Below, piece by piece: positions 56,412-64,000 of a stretch of 64,000 bases of DNA (the stretch's first letter is position 1; each line of letters opens with the position of its first letter). This stretch comes from Coriobacteriia bacterium (GTDB lineage: Bacteria > Actinomycetota > Coriobacteriia > Coriobacteriales > Eggerthellaceae): positions 62,001 to 126,000 of the forward strand of contig JAUNNF010000003.1 in assembly GCA_030537355.1 (NCBI GenBank). The letters are read 5' to 3'. Below the pieces are notes generated by a model. That model did no database searches and was not told where the DNA came from. It was given only the letters and a program-made list of their open reading frames with translations. The translations under genes and the position numbers were made by a program.

Positions 56412-57135
56412 CCAAAACATCCTTTGAAATTGTTGGTTTTACTTTTTCGATCAAATCATTTACATGCATATAATGCCTTTTTAGATATAAATATTTTTCT
56501 TTGATTCTTTGAACATTATCGTATTTTATTAACATAGAATCAATATATGTAATTAATCTTTCATTATCATTTTTAAAATTTTTAACATTGTTATTTTCTA
56601 TGCAATTATATCTATCAAAATCAACATACAATAATAAATTACCAATTATAGGATTCAAAGATTCGTTGCAATTAATTTTTCTTGAAATAATGACACGAGG
56701 ATATATAGCAACTTCTTTCTCAAGTCTATAAGCTTCAGTAATTGCTGGGCCGAACATAACATCATTTTGACAAAATAATTTATTTTTAATAACAGCACCA
56801 CGAACAAAAACAGGATTTTTTAATTTTGTCAAATGACTTAATGTTAACGAAGTTGATTCGACAATCATATCTAAAGCATTTTTTTCTGAAGAGTTAATGT
56901 AAATAATTATCGTATCTGACATAATATAGAAATGGACTTTATCAAATCGTAAATCCAATTCTTCCCCGTTCATTGTCGCCTTTTTAATCTTTGACCCTTT
57001 AATTTGATGAAAGACATCCAGTATTTGATCGCATTCCCGCTTTTCAACAATATCTTGAAAACCTAATATATCCATAAAAGCAACATAGCAATCTTGATAA
57101 TTTATTTCATTAAAGTTAGACACTGATTTCCCCAT
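56401..57135 (-). CDS. Class III nucleotide-cyclase-like protein within the R-M operon
   Basis: A 244-residue protein. Its N-terminal strand AFMDILGF matches the first metal motif of class III cyclases (FxDIxGF), with Asp22. IMSDTIIIY supplies a second Asp (Asp74). RGAVIKN...FGPAITEAYRLEKEVAIYPRVIIS resembles the cyclase C-terminal core (GxxVNxAxRLExxAxPGxIxxS), with Arg137 in the stabilising position. Both metal ligands are kept, so it may make a cyclic nucleotide or another product. It overlaps hsdS (20 bases) and hsdR and has no ribosome site of its own. No effector gene is obvious. The assignment rests on motifs alone. Confidence 0.6.
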   Translation of the reverse strand: MGKSVSNFNEINYQDCYVAFMDILGFQDIVEKRECDQILDVFHQIKGSKIKKATMNGEELDLRFDKVHFYIMSDTIIIYINSSEKNALDMIVESTSLTLSHLTKLKNPVFVRGAVIKNKLFCQNDVMFGPAITEAYRLEKEVAIYPRVIISRKINCNESLNPIIGNLLLYVDFDRYNCIENNNVKNFKNDNERLITYIDSMLIKYDNVQRIKEKYLYLKRHYMHVNDLIEKVKPTISKDVLDEL

Positions 57136-58336
57136 TCATAAGTTTAGTCAATAAACGATCTCTGGCCTCAACTAGAAGAATAATTTGATTTTGAAGTATT
57201 TTTCTTTTTTTAAATATAGGTTTAACTAAAGCAGTAAAATCATCCATAATTTTTTTAGAAGGAATTAATACCTCCTTGCTTTTTACGACATTAGCACTAA
57301 TATTTTGCTGACCAGCTCCTTTTGCTATTGCGTTGAACTCATCTCTTAACTCATAGAGTTTTAAATATAACCATTGCCAAGAAACAATTTCCTCATTTGA
57401 TAATAAGCATAAAGCTGCTTGATTACAGGCTGCTTCACTTGTTAATATACCTAATCTTCCAAGAGTAGGACTGGCATAAATAGCCATTAATATTGTGTTT
57501 TCGGGAAAAAGCTTTGCAGATGAACCATTTAATCCATCTATACTAATCATTTCGTCAGATTCAAAAACAAAACAATCTTGTAGCTCTCCAGTTTTAAACC
57601 ATTTTACTGTTGGATCTTCCCAATAATTCCTTTTTTTTCGACTTGGTGTCCCACCAGCATTAATACGAACACATATATCTTTTATAGGCTTAAAAAACCA
57701 CTTATAGGGTACACCATCATTAATCATTGTATTTTTATATCCCGGAAAATGCAATTTTACAAACCATTCTTTATATAAACGTTGAATGACTTCCTCAAGA
57801 ATATTAATTTGTTTTTTACTAACGAATAATAAATTGTCGTATTTTGACAAAATTTCTACTATTTTATTTTGTACATCTAAAGGAGGATGAATTACATTTA
57901 GATTCTTTAAGTCGGACGCTCTTATACCAGCTTGAGCACACTGGTTGACAATTGAACGAATTGGAGAAAGACTAGAGTTAAAATAATAAAAATAAAATAA
58001 CGGATTAGCTTTTTTATTAAGCCTAACACGAATAATATGAGACTCAAAAACAGTTATAGGTGAAACATCCATAACAATACTGCATTTACCAGCTCCCTCC
58101 AGCACTAATGATTGACGTGCGAATAATAAATCTCCGACACGTAGTTTAGCATTTTGTTTTTCTTTATCGGTAAGTGGCACAAGCTCCATAGGGATATCGT
58201 ATATATAATCATTTGAAAACAATTCACCCATGTTAACCATTTTATACCCTTCGCCTCGGATTTTGCTTGGTTTAGTAAGTCCGTTTCGAGAATCTTCAGA
58301 ATACAATTCACCAAATTTTACAATTGGCCATTTCAT
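57116..58336 (-). CDS. hsdS: Type I restriction specificity subunit HsdS
   Basis: A 406-residue specificity subunit with two target-recognition domains, each followed by a helical spacer (LDVQNKIVEILSKYDNLL and KIMDDFTALVKPIFKKRKI). Conserved turns are LPIVKFGELY-like at the start, and VCVRINAGGTPSRKKRNYW at the start of the second domain. The two halves define a bipartite DNA target that cannot be read from sequence. The start overlaps hsdM by 4 bases, and the end overlaps the cyclase-like gene. Confidence 0.92.
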   Translation of the reverse strand: MKWPIVKFGELYSEDSRNGLTKPSKIRGEGYKMVNMGELFSNDYIYDIPMELVPLTDKEKQNAKLRVGDLLFARQSLVLEGAGKCSIVMDVSPITVFESHIIRVRLNKKANPLFYFYYFNSSLSPIRSIVNQCAQAGIRASDLKNLNVIHPPLDVQNKIVEILSKYDNLLFVSKKQINILEEVIQRLYKEWFVKLHFPGYKNTMINDGVPYKWFFKPIKDICVRINAGGTPSRKKRNYWEDPTVKWFKTGELQDCFVFESDEMISIDGLNGSSAKLFPENTILMAIYASPTLGRLGILTSEAACNQAALCLLSNEEIVSWQWLYLKLYELRDEFNAIAKGAGQQNISANVVKSKEVLIPSKKIMDDFTALVKPIFKKRKILQNQIILLVEARDRLLTKLMNGEISV

Positions 58337-60153
58337 GAAATTATCTCCTGAAGATAATTAGATATTTGCTCCATAAGATTATTAGATTCATTCTGCAAAT
58401 CTAACAACTGTTCATTAGTTTCTTTCATACGTTCATGAAAGTCAACACCATCATCTTCTTCTAGAGCAACACCAACATAAGCGCCAGGAGTTAAAGACCA
58501 TCTTTTTTCGTTAAGTTCGTCAATAACTGCAGCTTTACACAATCCAATAGTATCTTTATATTCACCTTCGCCAAACTTCTCATAAAGCCATTTGGCCTCT
58601 TTAGCTATAGTTAAAACTTCGTTAGCAGTAAAAATTTTATCGTCATAAACTTTTTGAATTTTCTTCTTGTCTCTTCCAATAGTATCGTCAACAATCTTTT
58701 TAGCCTCATCCTTTAGAGCTTTTAACTTCTTAGTAAGATTTTCAACTTGTTCATCAAAAGGCTCTTGACTATTTAGCACAGCATGATACTCGTCAAGCAA
58801 ATCCTTATACTTATCAACTTCGCCTCTATAAAGCCAGACAATGGCATTTAGATTCTTTAATTGCCATTCTGACCATTCATTAAGCGTTCTATCAACTACT
58901 GTGTAATAATTTCTCGCATCGATAAATAATACTTTGTCTTTGTTTTCTTCACGCTTATTTTTATCAAAGAACCAAAGACTACAAGGAAGAGATTTAGTAT
59001 AGAAAAAATTATTTCCTACGCTAATCATCACATCAACATCACCTGTTTTGATTAACTTTTCGCGAATAGCCTTATCTTTACCCTGGCTGTCTGTAGCAGA
59101 TGAAGCCATAACAAAACCTGCACGACCATGGTCATTTAAATAGCTATAAAAATATGAAATCCAAAGATAATTAGCATTGCTAATTTCTTTATTTTTATTA
59201 ACAGAAGGCATTCCAAAAGGAAGACGTCCTGCGTTCTCGGTAGTTTCTGCTTTGACCTTATCTACATTAAATGGAGGATTTGCCATAACATAATCGCATT
59301 TGTTGTCTAAAAGATGAGTATCATGATAAAACGTATTAGCCTCATTACCAGATTTAACAACTCCTGTGAGCCCATGAACAGCCATATTCATAAGACAAAG
59401 TTGAGCATTATATTCAACCTTCTCTTGACCATAAAAAGTCATAGATTTGTTTGCGTCCATACCTTTTTGATTTACAAAATCTCCAGATTGGATAAACATT
59501 CCACCGGAACCACAGGCTGGATCTAAAAGCGTACCTGATTTTGGCTCTAAAATATTAACTATCATCTTTACTAATGATTTTGGTGTAAAGAAAACACCAT
59601 CGTCAGTTGCAACCTGAGGAGAAAACTTCATAAGAAAATATTCATATATTCTTCCTACAACGTCACCACCAATTTCGTCTAATGCATCGTTATTAAATAT
59701 ACGCAGAAGTTCTGCGAGTACATCATCGTCAAAGTCTGTATATGTTTTAGGTAAAACACCTTTTAATTGAGGACTTTGTTCTTCAATTAAATTCATTGCA
59801 TTATTAACAACTTCACCTAAACTATTCATTTTATGCCCGTCTGCATTTTTAAGGTTAGCTGATGAAATATTTTCAGGTAAGTTAACAAGATAATCATATT
59901 GAGCTTGTTCAGGTAGATATAGAGCAGATTTAGCTTTAAAGTCGTTCGCCTCTACAGGAAGTACTTTTCCGTTACGCTTTGGTCTATCTTTTAGTATTTC
60001 CTTTTCGACAGATTTGTATCTACTGTAAGCATATTTTAAAAATAAAAGTCCCAGAACTGGCATACAGTATTGGTTTGAAGTTAGGTCGGAGTTAGATCTT
60101 AAAAGATCTGCTGATTCCCATAAATCTTTTTCTAGTTTTTTGATGTTTAACAA
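58333..60153 (-). CDS. hsdM: Type I restriction methyltransferase HsdM
   Basis: A 606-residue N6-adenine methylase. It has an N-terminal helical domain (LEKDLWESADLLRSN), the SAM motif LLDPACGSGGMFIQS and the catalytic NPPF in YVMANPPFNVDKV. The start is TTG at 60153, with AAAGG upstream. It methylates the sites protected from HsdR. Confidence 0.95.
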   Translation of the reverse strand: MLNIKKLEKDLWESADLLRSNSDLTSNQYCMPVLGLLFLKYAYSRYKSVEKEILKDRPKRNGKVLPVEANDFKAKSALYLPEQAQYDYLVNLPENISSANLKNADGHKMNSLGEVVNNAMNLIEEQSPQLKGVLPKTYTDFDDDVLAELLRIFNNDALDEIGGDVVGRIYEYFLMKFSPQVATDDGVFFTPKSLVKMIVNILEPKSGTLLDPACGSGGMFIQSGDFVNQKGMDANKSMTFYGQEKVEYNAQLCLMNMAVHGLTGVVKSGNEANTFYHDTHLLDNKCDYVMANPPFNVDKVKAETTENAGRLPFGMPSVNKNKEISNANYLWISYFYSYLNDHGRAGFVMASSATDSQGKDKAIREKLIKTGDVDVMISVGNNFFYTKSLPCSLWFFDKNKREENKDKVLFIDARNYYTVVDRTLNEWSEWQLKNLNAIVWLYRGEVDKYKDLLDEYHAVLNSQEPFDEQVENLTKKLKALKDEAKKIVDDTIGRDKKKIQKVYDDKIFTANEVLTIAKEAKWLYEKFGEGEYKDTIGLCKAAVIDELNEKRWSLTPGAYVGVALEEDDGVDFHERMKETNEQLLDLQNESNNLMEQISNYLQEIIS

Positions 60154-60174
60154 TTTGATGCCTTTCTATATTAG

Positions 60175-62736
60175 TTATTTTTTATTCTCGCATATTCTTT
60201 TATTAACCCATACATTAAATTTTTCTAAGTCTTCTTCAAGCTCTTCTGCATCTACAAAAATTAAAGGGGCGTCATCAGGATGCGAGTGTTCTGGCTCTGA
60301 ATACTTAGTCATTAAATAATCGATCAACTTACATTCTGCATTAGTTATACTTGCTAGCTTATCAATTTTATTCTTAGTTTTAACATCTTTCCTGAAGCGA
60401 ACAACAACCTCATTTAATAAAATATCTTCAACACTTTTCTCTATAGCTATACGAAAGTCTTTTGTGATATTATTATATATAGCTTGATAGGAACAATTGT
60501 CAGTTGCTTTTTTTAGCCTTGGTAATAATTCATTTTTTATCCGTTTAATCTTTTGGGGAACTCTAGATGTAAAACTAGATGTTGTATCAGGCACACCCGT
60601 TCTATTTGGGACAACGGATAATGAAATTTCATTAAAATTTAAACCAGCTTTTTCAATTTTTTCTTTTAGGCAAACGACTAAGCTAATCCTATGAGTAAAT
60701 AATATAATTTGTCTATTTGCGGCTTTCTCAACCAATCTATCAATAAATGTTTTTTCATAATTATAATCTAATGAAGAAATCGGATCATCAAGGATCATAG
60801 GTGCTTGGTTATTGCCTAAGGAAGATTCTGCAAAAAAAGCAGCTAATGAAACAATTTTTCTTTCACCGTCGCTTAAAATATCTCTAGTTTTAACGTTATC
60901 TCTTTTTATACCTTGTAGAACAATTTTAAATGGTATTTTACTTTTCTTTGCAGAACATTGTTCAAGACGTACCTTTATTCTATTATTGGTTAGTTTCTTT
61001 AATTCATCATCAAAATTATTGATATATTCCTCAGACAAAACTTTAGCCGAAACCTCTTTAGCTTTTCTAGAAATTTTTACTGTCGAAAGACTATTTTTTG
61101 CAATATCTAATTCATACAGTATTTGTAATTTTTTAATTTTTTTCTCAATAATTGAATAATTATCGACCAGTATTTTCTTAGCCCTTAATTCTTTAATACT
61201 GTCAAATATTTTTTTATTATTATCATCTTCAAGATTTTCTACTAATAAATTATATTTCTCTTTAAGAAAATTTTTGTATTTAGATAATTCATCGCATATA
61301 TCTTCTATAAAATTAACTCTGGAAAGTTTATCCCATTCTTTAATACTTAAATAACTTTGAAAAGTATTTAGTTTTTTATTTAATTTTTGTAATTTTTCTG
61401 TTTCTTTAAAACCAGTTAATTCTAGCAAAGAATTGAAATCCTCATCTGTTTTAATTACAGGAAAATCTATATAATGTTGTGAAATGTTTTCTGAACATTC
61501 AATAACGTTTTCACTTGCACAACCATTAACATATTCATTTATTCTTATCATCCTAGTACTTATTTCAGGTTTAATAATTTTTTGATTACAAAGTGGACAT
61601 ATAGTATTAATTTCACCCAATGATTTATCATTCTTTTCGTTAACATTATCAAAATATGACTTTGCGTATTCCCATAGTTTTACCCAGTTAGTATTATTTA
61701 CATTAATTCGATCGATATCATCTGATTCTTCTTTAAATAACTTCATCGCTAAATCTTTTTCAGCACATGCTTCTTTATAATCAATTAAAAATTCTGCAAA
61801 TATGTTCCAATTTTTTTCTGCAAAATAAAATTGAAATTGAATCAAATAAGATTCTAATATATTAATATTTTTTATCTGACTTTTAAGTAGTGAGATTTGT
61901 TGCTTTAAAAAATCTTCATTAATTGTATTTTCTAAATCTTTTAGCTTTTTTTTATCATTGTCTGACCAGTTACTTTTAAATTCAGAAATAGCAGTTGTTC
62001 TCGAAATATTTGTGTATTTTCTATAAGATTCTGTCTGTTTTAATTCATCAGGGAAACAAATATCTTCAATATTAAGTTGCTGTTCTTGGATTACTATCCG
62101 ATTTTTTATATTTTCAGCAATTTGTACTAAATTTTCAAAATACCTTAAAATGTATGGGATATAAGTTGTTCTTTTACTTCTATCTACATACACATTAGAT
62201 ATATCTGAATCAAATACTGATATGTTAGAAAACATTGCTGGGTACTCTTTGCATTCACCATTAAGATCACAGGCATATTTATTCTCATTGTTATCTACAT
62301 CCTCAACAAAAATTTCAACACTAGGAGGCTCATATTCTTCTTCGTAAATATTACCTATGATGGTCTGTTCAGTAAATTCAGTAGATGATATGGTTTTAAA
62401 TATCCTGAAATAACTAGACTTACCTGTTCCGTTATCTCCGTATATTACACACATGTTATTATTATTAAATTCTAGTGGAGTTTCCGATTTAACAGCATTT
62501 ACACCTTCAACATTACTTAGTTTTCTAAAATAAAATTTAGTATCTTGGCTATCGTAATTAATATTATTGTTTATGTTAAATAACAATTTTTTGTCAGGAT
62601 GTATAGCAAGACTAGTTAAATCATTAAGCTCTTTTTCAGAAATATCTGTTTTATTAAAAAACATTTCTGAAGCTTTAATAAGCCATGGAGGCATTGAATT
62701 TATCCAGTCTATCAATTCTTGTGTTGAATGAAACAT
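60175..62736 (-). CDS. RloC/PrrC-like SMC-type ATPase, possible anticodon nuclease
   Basis: An 853-residue ABC/SMC-like ATPase. It has Walker A GDNGTGKSS (100-108), a long coiled-coil arm carrying a zinc-hook CPLC (Cys380, Cys383), signature LSDGER (621-626), and Walker B/D-loop MILDDPISSLD (647-657), the form typical of PrrC and RloC. The C-terminal region has Arg762-x3-Glu766 and a later His pair (817, 819), reminiscent of the Arg-Glu-His triad of PrrC tRNases. RloC/PrrC cut tRNA anticodon loops when restriction is blocked. It is first in the hsd operon, 21 bases from hsdM, consistent with that role. Confidence 0.72.
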   Translation of the reverse strand: MFHSTQELIDWINSMPPWLIKASEMFFNKTDISEKELNDLTSLAIHPDKKLLFNINNNINYDSQDTKFYFRKLSNVEGVNAVKSETPLEFNNNNMCVIYGDNGTGKSSYFRIFKTISSTEFTEQTIIGNIYEEEYEPPSVEIFVEDVDNNENKYACDLNGECKEYPAMFSNISVFDSDISNVYVDRSKRTTYIPYILRYFENLVQIAENIKNRIVIQEQQLNIEDICFPDELKQTESYRKYTNISRTTAISEFKSNWSDNDKKKLKDLENTINEDFLKQQISLLKSQIKNINILESYLIQFQFYFAEKNWNIFAEFLIDYKEACAEKDLAMKLFKEESDDIDRINVNNTNWVKLWEYAKSYFDNVNEKNDKSLGEINTICPLCNQKIIKPEISTRMIRINEYVNGCASENVIECSENISQHYIDFPVIKTDEDFNSLLELTGFKETEKLQKLNKKLNTFQSYLSIKEWDKLSRVNFIEDICDELSKYKNFLKEKYNLLVENLEDDNNKKIFDSIKELRAKKILVDNYSIIEKKIKKLQILYELDIAKNSLSTVKISRKAKEVSAKVLSEEYINNFDDELKKLTNNRIKVRLEQCSAKKSKIPFKIVLQGIKRDNVKTRDILSDGERKIVSLAAFFAESSLGNNQAPMILDDPISSLDYNYEKTFIDRLVEKAANRQIILFTHRISLVVCLKEKIEKAGLNFNEISLSVVPNRTGVPDTTSSFTSRVPQKIKRIKNELLPRLKKATDNCSYQAIYNNITKDFRIAIEKSVEDILLNEVVVRFRKDVKTKNKIDKLASITNAECKLIDYLMTKYSEPEHSHPDDAPLIFVDAEELEEDLEKFNVWVNKRICENKK

Positions 62737-62851
62737 AATGTATTATTCCTCTTTATGAAACTTAATTGACTTATGTGTTGTTATTAGACTTATTTTACAT
62801 AGGTATTCTATAACCAGACGACCAGGTTTATTATTTTTAAATTTATACTCA

Positions 62852-63190
62852 TTAAAGTTTTTCGTTTAGCTTATCTAATCCCTTATTCATTAAGCCTTTG
62901 AGTTTTTCATTTCTTTCGACCTTTTTTTGTTGCTTAACCACGTCATCAGGATTCCAATCATAACCACAATCTTGACAAATAGCTAATTTAGATTTAACAA
63001 TTTTGGATTTATTAGTACCTTTACTTTTCTTCCACACTAAATTTGACATACCAAGAGTAGCAACTGCAGTAAATCCACGAGCTGCATTATTTGCATGGCC
63101 TCCAAGACCCACACCTTTTTTTGATGTTTTTATCTTATCATCAACAACCTGAACATTAACGTTTTCGCTATCACAATTAGGACATATCAT
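62852..63190 (-). CDS. Small zinc-ribbon protein of unknown function
   Basis: A 112-residue protein with two CxxC pairs (CPNCDSENVNV at the start and CQDCGYDW at about 80) forming one zinc ribbon, a glycine-rich middle (GVGLGGHANNAARGF) and a lysine-rich helical tail. AAAGGAGG precedes the ATG. It lies upstream of the R-M operon with its own probable transcript. Its function is unknown. Confidence 0.7.
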   Translation of the reverse strand: MICPNCDSENVNVQVVDDKIKTSKKGVGLGGHANNAARGFTAVATLGMSNLVWKKSKGTNKSKIVKSKLAICQDCGYDWNPDDVVKQQKKVERNEKLKGLMNKGLDKLNEKL

Positions 63191-63241
63191 TTTAGCCTCC
63201 TTTTACTGTACGTTATTGTACTACAAAACAAAGGAAATCCT

Positions 63242-63256
63242 TTAGCTACGAGCTAA
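63242..63256. repeat. Small inverted repeat TTAGCT-ACG-AGCTAA
   Basis: The same stem as at 51011 and 52355 but with a different loop. It lies in a gap of 185 bases (63191-63375) that also contains CCTCGCCACT twice and no gene. Confidence 0.6.
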
Positions 63257-63375
63257 ATAATAAGAGAGATCTTCACACAGCCTTGCAACCTCCCACTCAT
63301 CCTCGCCACTCCTCCTCGCCACTAACTACCACAAAGTCTCGCCAACTTAGTCTCGCAACTATATACCCTCAATAA

Positions 63376-63690
63376 TTAACGCTTAACCTTCATCTTACCA
63401 CAAGTTTTTACGAACTTAATCGAATCTGGACAACCATTAGTAAAATAATAGTGGATTTCCATTGTTTCATCAAAAGCGGCTAATCTCACTTTATCGTCTT
63501 TAACTAATGCGTATTGAGGAGTACCGACTATGCCTTTTCGCTTAAAGCCATATACTATATAACCATTAAATGTAGCTTTTCTGTAATAACCATCAGATGA
63601 AGAGAATTTTGAATTAAGTTGATCCAGTTGGGATTTGATACTGGTTTCTAAGTGCTTTGAGTTTGTTTGTTTATGAGTTTTGGTTGGCAT
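63376..63690 (-). CDS. Unknown small basic protein
   Basis: A 104-residue basic protein (many Lys) with a beta-rich core containing YYRKATFNGYIVYGFKRKG and ending CGKMKVKR. No family is recognised. GAGAAAGA lies upstream of the ATG. It is divergent from the RNA II transcript of the type I toxin-antitoxin-like locus and 34 bases from its promoter. Confidence 0.6.
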   Translation of the reverse strand: MPTKTHKQTNSKHLETSIKSQLDQLNSKFSSSDGYYRKATFNGYIVYGFKRKGIVGTPQYALVKDDKVRLAAFDETMEIHYYFTNGCPDSIKFVKTCGKMKVKR

Positions 63691-63723
63691 TATGTATCTT
63701 TCTCGTTAATTTTGATTTACCTA

Positions 63724-63752
63724 TTGCTTATAGACAAATAGTGTTGTACAAT
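63724..63752 (+). promoter_or_regulatory. Promoter of the antitoxin-like RNA (RNA II)
   Basis: TTGCTT (63724-63729), 17 bases, TACAAT (63747-63752). The RNA start is expected near 63759. Confidence 0.75.
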
Positions 63753-63758
63753 ATCAGT

Positions 63759-63827
63759 GCTGCCGTGGGAACGGTTAGCCTAAAAGCTTTGACCGCTCAC
63801 CAATTGTATTGGGAGCGGTCCGTTTTT
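63759..63827 (+). ncRNA. Antitoxin-like small RNA (RNA II), Fst/par type
   Basis: About 68 nt from the predicted start to the T run of the bidirectional terminator. It carries GGAACG and GCCTAAAA, which are repeated in direct orientation at 63928-63940, where the opposite strand is transcribed into the toxin mRNA leader. The two RNAs can therefore pair there and across the shared terminator. This is the known logic of the pAD1 par antitoxin, whose RNA II is of similar length. Confidence 0.7.
63791..63826. terminator. Bidirectional intrinsic terminator shared by RNA I and RNA II
   Basis: GACCGCTC (63791-63798) pairs with GAGCGGTC (63813-63820), and inside it CCAAT pairs with ATTGG, with one bulged A. 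CGTTTTT follows on the plus strand and AAAGCTTTT on the minus strand. The plus direction is the stronger. Confidence 0.85.
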
Positions 63828-63903
63828 AATGACGAAGGCTAAGTCCCAAGGTCAATCCGACAGAGAAACAGCCAAGGCATAAACAAAGTGTGCTTATATC
63901 CAT
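63826..63903 (-). CDS. Fst-like type I toxin peptide, 25 residues
   Basis: A short hydrophobic peptide beginning MDISTLCLCLGC and ending SVGLTLGLSLRH, long enough for one membrane span. It is too short for usual gene finders. GGAGGAGG stands seven bases before the ATG, one of the best ribosome sites in the window. The VGLxLxxxxR pattern recalls the end of the membrane part in Fst (FVGLVLEMISR). In that family the peptide damages the membrane unless the antisense RNA blocks translation. The proline common in Fst is absent, so the family call rests mainly on locus architecture. Confidence 0.65.
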   Translation of the reverse strand: MDISTLCLCLGCFSVGLTLGLSLRH

Positions 63904-64000
63904 AAGCTTCACCTCCTCCCTAGACGAGGAACGCCTAAAATGGAGGCTAACCGCTACCCACATACTGGCAGCACCTTGACTCGAGATTTTAGCACGCTTG

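Larger units (their letters stand above)
63785..63979 (-). other. Toxin-encoding mRNA (RNA I), predicted extent
   Basis: It runs from a predicted start near 63979 (-10 TAAAAT at 63986-63991) to the terminator, about 195 nt. The 5' leader contains AGCCTCC, which can pair with the GGAGGAGG ribosome site, a means of hiding it. It encodes the 25-residue peptide. Confidence 0.6.

Overview
The window is low-GC chromosomal DNA from a strictly anaerobic or oxygen-sensitive fermenter. Supporting genes are hydrogenase maturation genes, a tungsten-type aldehyde oxidoreductase fused genetically to an NADH/ferredoxin module, PerR with rubrerythrin and desulfoferrodoxin, and PTS sugar uptake for glucitol and beta-glucosides. 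Several genes have a -10 box only 6 to 9 bases before the start codon, which means leaderless mRNA. RF1 has a GPGGQ-type loop. Both fit Actinobacteriota, perhaps low-GC Coriobacteriia, but the sequence alone cannot fix the taxon.

Bases 1-48500 look like ordinary core genome. They carry hypB-hypA and a large FAD/Fe-S oxidoreductase; tRNA-Leu; prmC-prfA-thrS; a phosphodiesterase, an M18 aminopeptidase and a lone PTS EIIA; an amino-acid ABC transporter with a fused binding protein and permease; rlmB-mnmA with a two-gene ABC exporter; a glucitol operon (aldolase, dehydrogenase, GutM, EIIC, EIIB, EIIA) that runs directly into addB-addA; perR-rbr-dfx; an iron-type ABC importer with a palindromic operator; a seven-gene aldehyde oxidoreductase operon with its own MoaD and MoeB-like genes; a catalytically degenerate Fic protein; an OGG-like glycosylase; purine nucleoside phosphorylase, STAS and NUDIX proteins; a DraG-like hydrolase; and a beta-glucoside PTS/6-phospho-beta-glucosidase pair.

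Four gaps after gene ends hold AT-rich 140-160 bp elements bounded by a conserved ~24 bp inverted repeat (core AAAATGATAGGTTGTGGGGT). Where the repeat differs between copies, both arms have usually changed together.

Bases 48500-64000 are an accessory/defence island: a DUF2971 pseudogene, a RhuM protein, a NYN-domain nuclease behind a leader with a terminator, an alternative hairpin and an overlapping small ORF, short unknown genes with a decayed partial duplication, and a type I restriction-modification operon. The operon order is RloC/PrrC-like ATPase, hsdM, hsdS, a class III nucleotide-cyclase-like protein, hsdR, unknown. The window ends in a compact convergent locus with the architecture of the Fst/par type I toxin-antitoxin systems: a 25-residue hydrophobic peptide on a ~195 nt mRNA, opposed by a ~68 nt RNA that shares its bidirectional terminator and direct repeats.
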